Of a DNA stretch of 20,861 nt, positions 19,047 to 20,861 are shown piece by piece. The first letter of the stretch is position 1. Each line of letters begins with the position of its first letter. Both the position numbers and the translations under genes were made by a program. The stretch comes from a virus: positions 1-20,861 of IMG/VR virus record IMGVR_UViG_3300010354_010876. One strand, given 5' to 3'. The notes beneath the pieces are model-generated. The model was not told where the DNA came from. It saw only the letters and a list, made by a program, of their open reading frames with translations, and did no database searches.

Positions 19047-20759
19047 ATGCATTTTGCTCTCCCCTCTAACCTTCAACAAGAGCTGCTTGCCTACGATCCA
19101 AAGCTCAAGGCTTTGGTCAAAGAGCAGCAGCCTCAGAAGACCACTAAGAAAGCTAAGTACCCATTGGGTAACATCCCACATCTCATCCCTGAGACTGTGG
19201 TACGCAGCAGTCTGCAGCAAGATGCAATCGACCGTATCAATGGTGAGCTAGCACCAGGGCGATTCCATTCGTTTACCAAGGTGGTAGATGTGGCTACACC
19301 TCAGGCACGCACTGTGCCCTTTGCCATCATCTATCACTTCGAGCAATGCTGGTACGCAGCATGGCTTCCTCAACGGGGCGAAGACTATTTATATGGATAC
19401 GCCTATGCATTCAAGAACACTGCAGCTGCTGCTAAGCAGGTGCCACATCACATCTGGAATAGTAAAGATAAATGCGCTGAACACACCACTGGTCGTGGCG
19501 TGCAGATCTTTACTTACTCCACGACAGTAACTAAGCAAGACATTATCAATGGCAACGACGGTCGCAACTGGCGTGCCATGGGTATTGCTAGTTACTACCA
19601 GAAGTCACGTGATATTTATGAAGCACTTCTAGCATTTGAGCAAGAAGTGATGAATACTATTCCTACCTGGAGCGATTCTCGATCAATCTTTGATCGACTC
19701 AAGTGCAACAACATTGTTGATGCCTTGGATATGCCTACATTCTTTAGCTCTGTAATAGAAGATAAGACCAAGTATCACCTAACCGTTAACGGTTTGATTG
19801 AACACTGCAAGGAACTTGAACGTAAGAACAAAGCGCCAACGATGTTCTCAACGTTAGTTTCAATTGCGCACATTGCTGGTACACCAGCTATTGCAAATAA
19901 ACTGCAGTGTATGCTTAATCGTTCTACTAATGAATACAACAATCCTGATAACACAAGACGTAAAGATATTCAATACGGTTACAAAGAATTTGAACAAACC
20001 TGCAACTCTATCTACTTTATCAATAGGATCTGGCCTGACTGTCCTGTTGATCACTACCGTACATACTTTGACCAACTACGTAGAGTCAATCTCAATCACT
20101 TGCGCACCAATGATCAGTTAATTGCTTGGCTACGTAAGCATATGACTGTTGCATCTTTGTTCAACATGATGTCTAAACATGTTGAACAAAATGAGCAAGA
20201 AAACAGACGTTTATCTACATATAGTGACCATGATTATGTTATCTACGCATGGTATGAAATGAATGATACATTCTCTATGATCATGCGTATTTTAGATCAT
20301 GGCACAAAACTAGAACAACCCAAGCGCTGGCGTATGCCTGACTTCCATGACTATGTTCAAGCAGAAGCATGGAAAATAACCAATAAGAATGAGGCACTGC
20401 ACCAGGATTTATTCCCTGTGCCTATCAAGGTCAACATGGGTGACAGTGACTGGACATTCCTACAACCTATTGACACACATCAGCTATCCCAGTGGGGACA
20501 AGCTGTACGTAACTGTGTTGGCTCTGCGTCCCAGTATGCAGAGAACATCAAGAAACGCAAGCACTTCATTGTGCTTTGCATGATTGATGGTAAACCAACC
20601 TTTACTATCCAACTGGATGTATCAATGGGTGTTATGAATGTGATACAGATTTCTGGTGTAGCCAACCAACGGCTAGGCGAAGACCAGAAAGATAAGTACG
20701 CCAATGCATTCAAGCTAGCCTTGCAATCTCGCGAAAAGGAGCTAAGCTCTAAGAGCTGA
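19047..20759 (+). CDS. PcfJ-like domain protein, 570 aa
   Basis: The largest gene of the right arm. The C-terminal part (residues about 475-545) carries the PcfJ-like signature: WGQAVRNCVGSASQYAENIK (Cys490) followed by KRKHFIVLCMIDGKPTFTIQL and QISGVANQRL. In this family the pattern is '(H/N)CVGsY...i..gks.i..ir..gkp.aTiEl......Q..G..N'. The family is named after a protein of the conjugative plasmid pCF10, occurs in plasmids and phages, and has no defined activity. The N-terminal 470 residues are mixed alpha/beta with many aromatic residues and no recognised domain. ATG 19047 follows CGAACTAAATTC and no SD. Confidence 0.75.
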   Translation: MHFALPSNLQQELLAYDPKLKALVKEQQPQKTTKKAKYPLGNIPHLIPETVVRSSLQQDAIDRINGELAPGRFHSFTKVVDVATPQARTVPFAIIYHFEQCWYAAWLPQRGEDYLYGYAYAFKNTAAAAKQVPHHIWNSKDKCAEHTTGRGVQIFTYSTTVTKQDIINGNDGRNWRAMGIASYYQKSRDIYEALLAFEQEVMNTIPTWSDSRSIFDRLKCNNIVDALDMPTFFSSVIEDKTKYHLTVNGLIEHCKELERKNKAPTMFSTLVSIAHIAGTPAIANKLQCMLNRSTNEYNNPDNTRRKDIQYGYKEFEQTCNSIYFINRIWPDCPVDHYRTYFDQLRRVNLNHLRTNDQLIAWLRKHMTVASLFNMMSKHVEQNEQENRRLSTYSDHDYVIYAWYEMNDTFSMIMRILDHGTKLEQPKRWRMPDFHDYVQAEAWKITNKNEALHQDLFPVPIKVNMGDSDWTFLQPIDTHQLSQWGQAVRNCVGSASQYAENIKKRKHFIVLCMIDGKPTFTIQLDVSMGVMNVIQISGVANQRLGEDQKDKYANAFKLALQSREKELSSKS

Positions 20760-20766
20760 AGCCACA

Positions 20767-20803
20767 GCAGGGGCATCCTATCCTCGTAAATGGGATGCCT
20801 CTT
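20767..20803 (+). terminator. Hairpin after PcfJ-like gene, terminator-like
   Basis: GGCATCC (20772-20778) pairs with GGATGCC (20793-20799), seven pairs, followed by TCTTTACC. The T content is modest, so it may end the PcfJ-like transcript or serve as the hairpin of the next leader. Confidence 0.55.
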
Positions 20804-20808
20804 TACCT

Positions 20809-20861
20809 ATGGACTACACCGATGACCAGCTCCTTGCCATGGCCATGGCTAACATTGGTGA
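20809..20861 (+). CDS. Start of a further right-arm gene (cut by window edge)
   Basis: ATG at 20809 opens a frame to the window end: MDYTDDQLLAMAMANIG. Only 17 codons are present, so no family can be given. It begins just after the hairpin that follows the PcfJ-like gene and has the same SD-less start region (CTTTACCT-ATG). Confidence 0.45.
   Translation, partial: MDYTDDQLLAMAMANIG

Noticed and set aside
1-20861. CRISPR array, insertion sequence, integrase or attachment site
   Set aside because: I saw no regularly spaced short repeats, transposase, recombinase or flanking direct repeats; the only tandem repeat is the 201-bp coding triplication.
1-20861. Abundant HIP1 sites (GCGATCGC) as proof of cyanobacterial origin
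   Set aside because: I did not spot any copy; phages often lack them, so this neither supports nor excludes a cyanobacterial host.

Overview
The window is a piece of a tailed double-stranded DNA phage genome, most likely a cyanophage. The recognisable virion genes are a portal protein of the SPP1 gp6 type and a complete large terminase. Several small proteins look like families I associate with phages of picocyanobacteria: an AbrB-like protein, a short zinc-ribbon protein, a protein with an AAQWGAD core and a small K-rich WIQ protein. The cyanophage assignment rests on recall of families, not on a search. The genome type, with few recognisable structural genes besides terminase and portal and many orphan Gly/Ala-rich virion-like proteins, would fit the S-EIV1-like group, but that is only a guess.

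Left arm (1-13227, all minus strand, transcribed leftward). In transcription order it has a 630-residue Gly/Ala- and Gln-rich protein, a small basic WIQ protein, a 187-residue protein, and then a run of Gly/Ala-rich, partly hydrophobic proteins (10495-7161). A DUF4214-like protein and a coiled-coil protein follow. Next come three tandem copies of one 61-residue gene on a 201-bp repeat, a small polar protein, a probable small terminase subunit, two small charged proteins, TerL, a one-TM coiled-coil protein, an AbrB-like protein, a Gly/Pro/Gln-rich protein, and the portal, which runs off the left edge. The genes are tightly packed, with TGATG/ATGA overlaps, and several have ordinary Shine-Dalgarno (SD) sites. 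This looks like a packaging and virion (DNA-ejection) module.

Centre (13228-14074). A divergent control region of about 125 bp separates the arms. It is followed by one small plus-strand gene (13354-13563) with its own strong terminator, then about 510 bp without a convincing gene. That gap holds a cluster of perfect palindromes and hairpins and a TATAAATA box, and is a candidate control region or origin.

Right arm (14075-20861, all plus strand). It is an array of small, mostly unrecognised genes (42-154 residues) ending in a 570-residue PcfJ-domain protein and the start of another gene. The groups of genes share an unusual leader plan: a hairpin, then an unpaired C/A-rich stretch of the CTCAACTCAACACC type, then ATG, usually without an SD. 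Three leaders (near 16042, 17018 and 18420) carry the same structured element: CCTGGG paired with CCCAGG, a variable internal hairpin of unrelated sequence, and the nearly invariant 3' sequence GTRTAAGTCCCAG. This repeated element is the best candidate here for something undescribed. A possible overprinted membrane-protein ORF (16237-16746) and a small-terminase gene without a normal start codon are the other main oddities.
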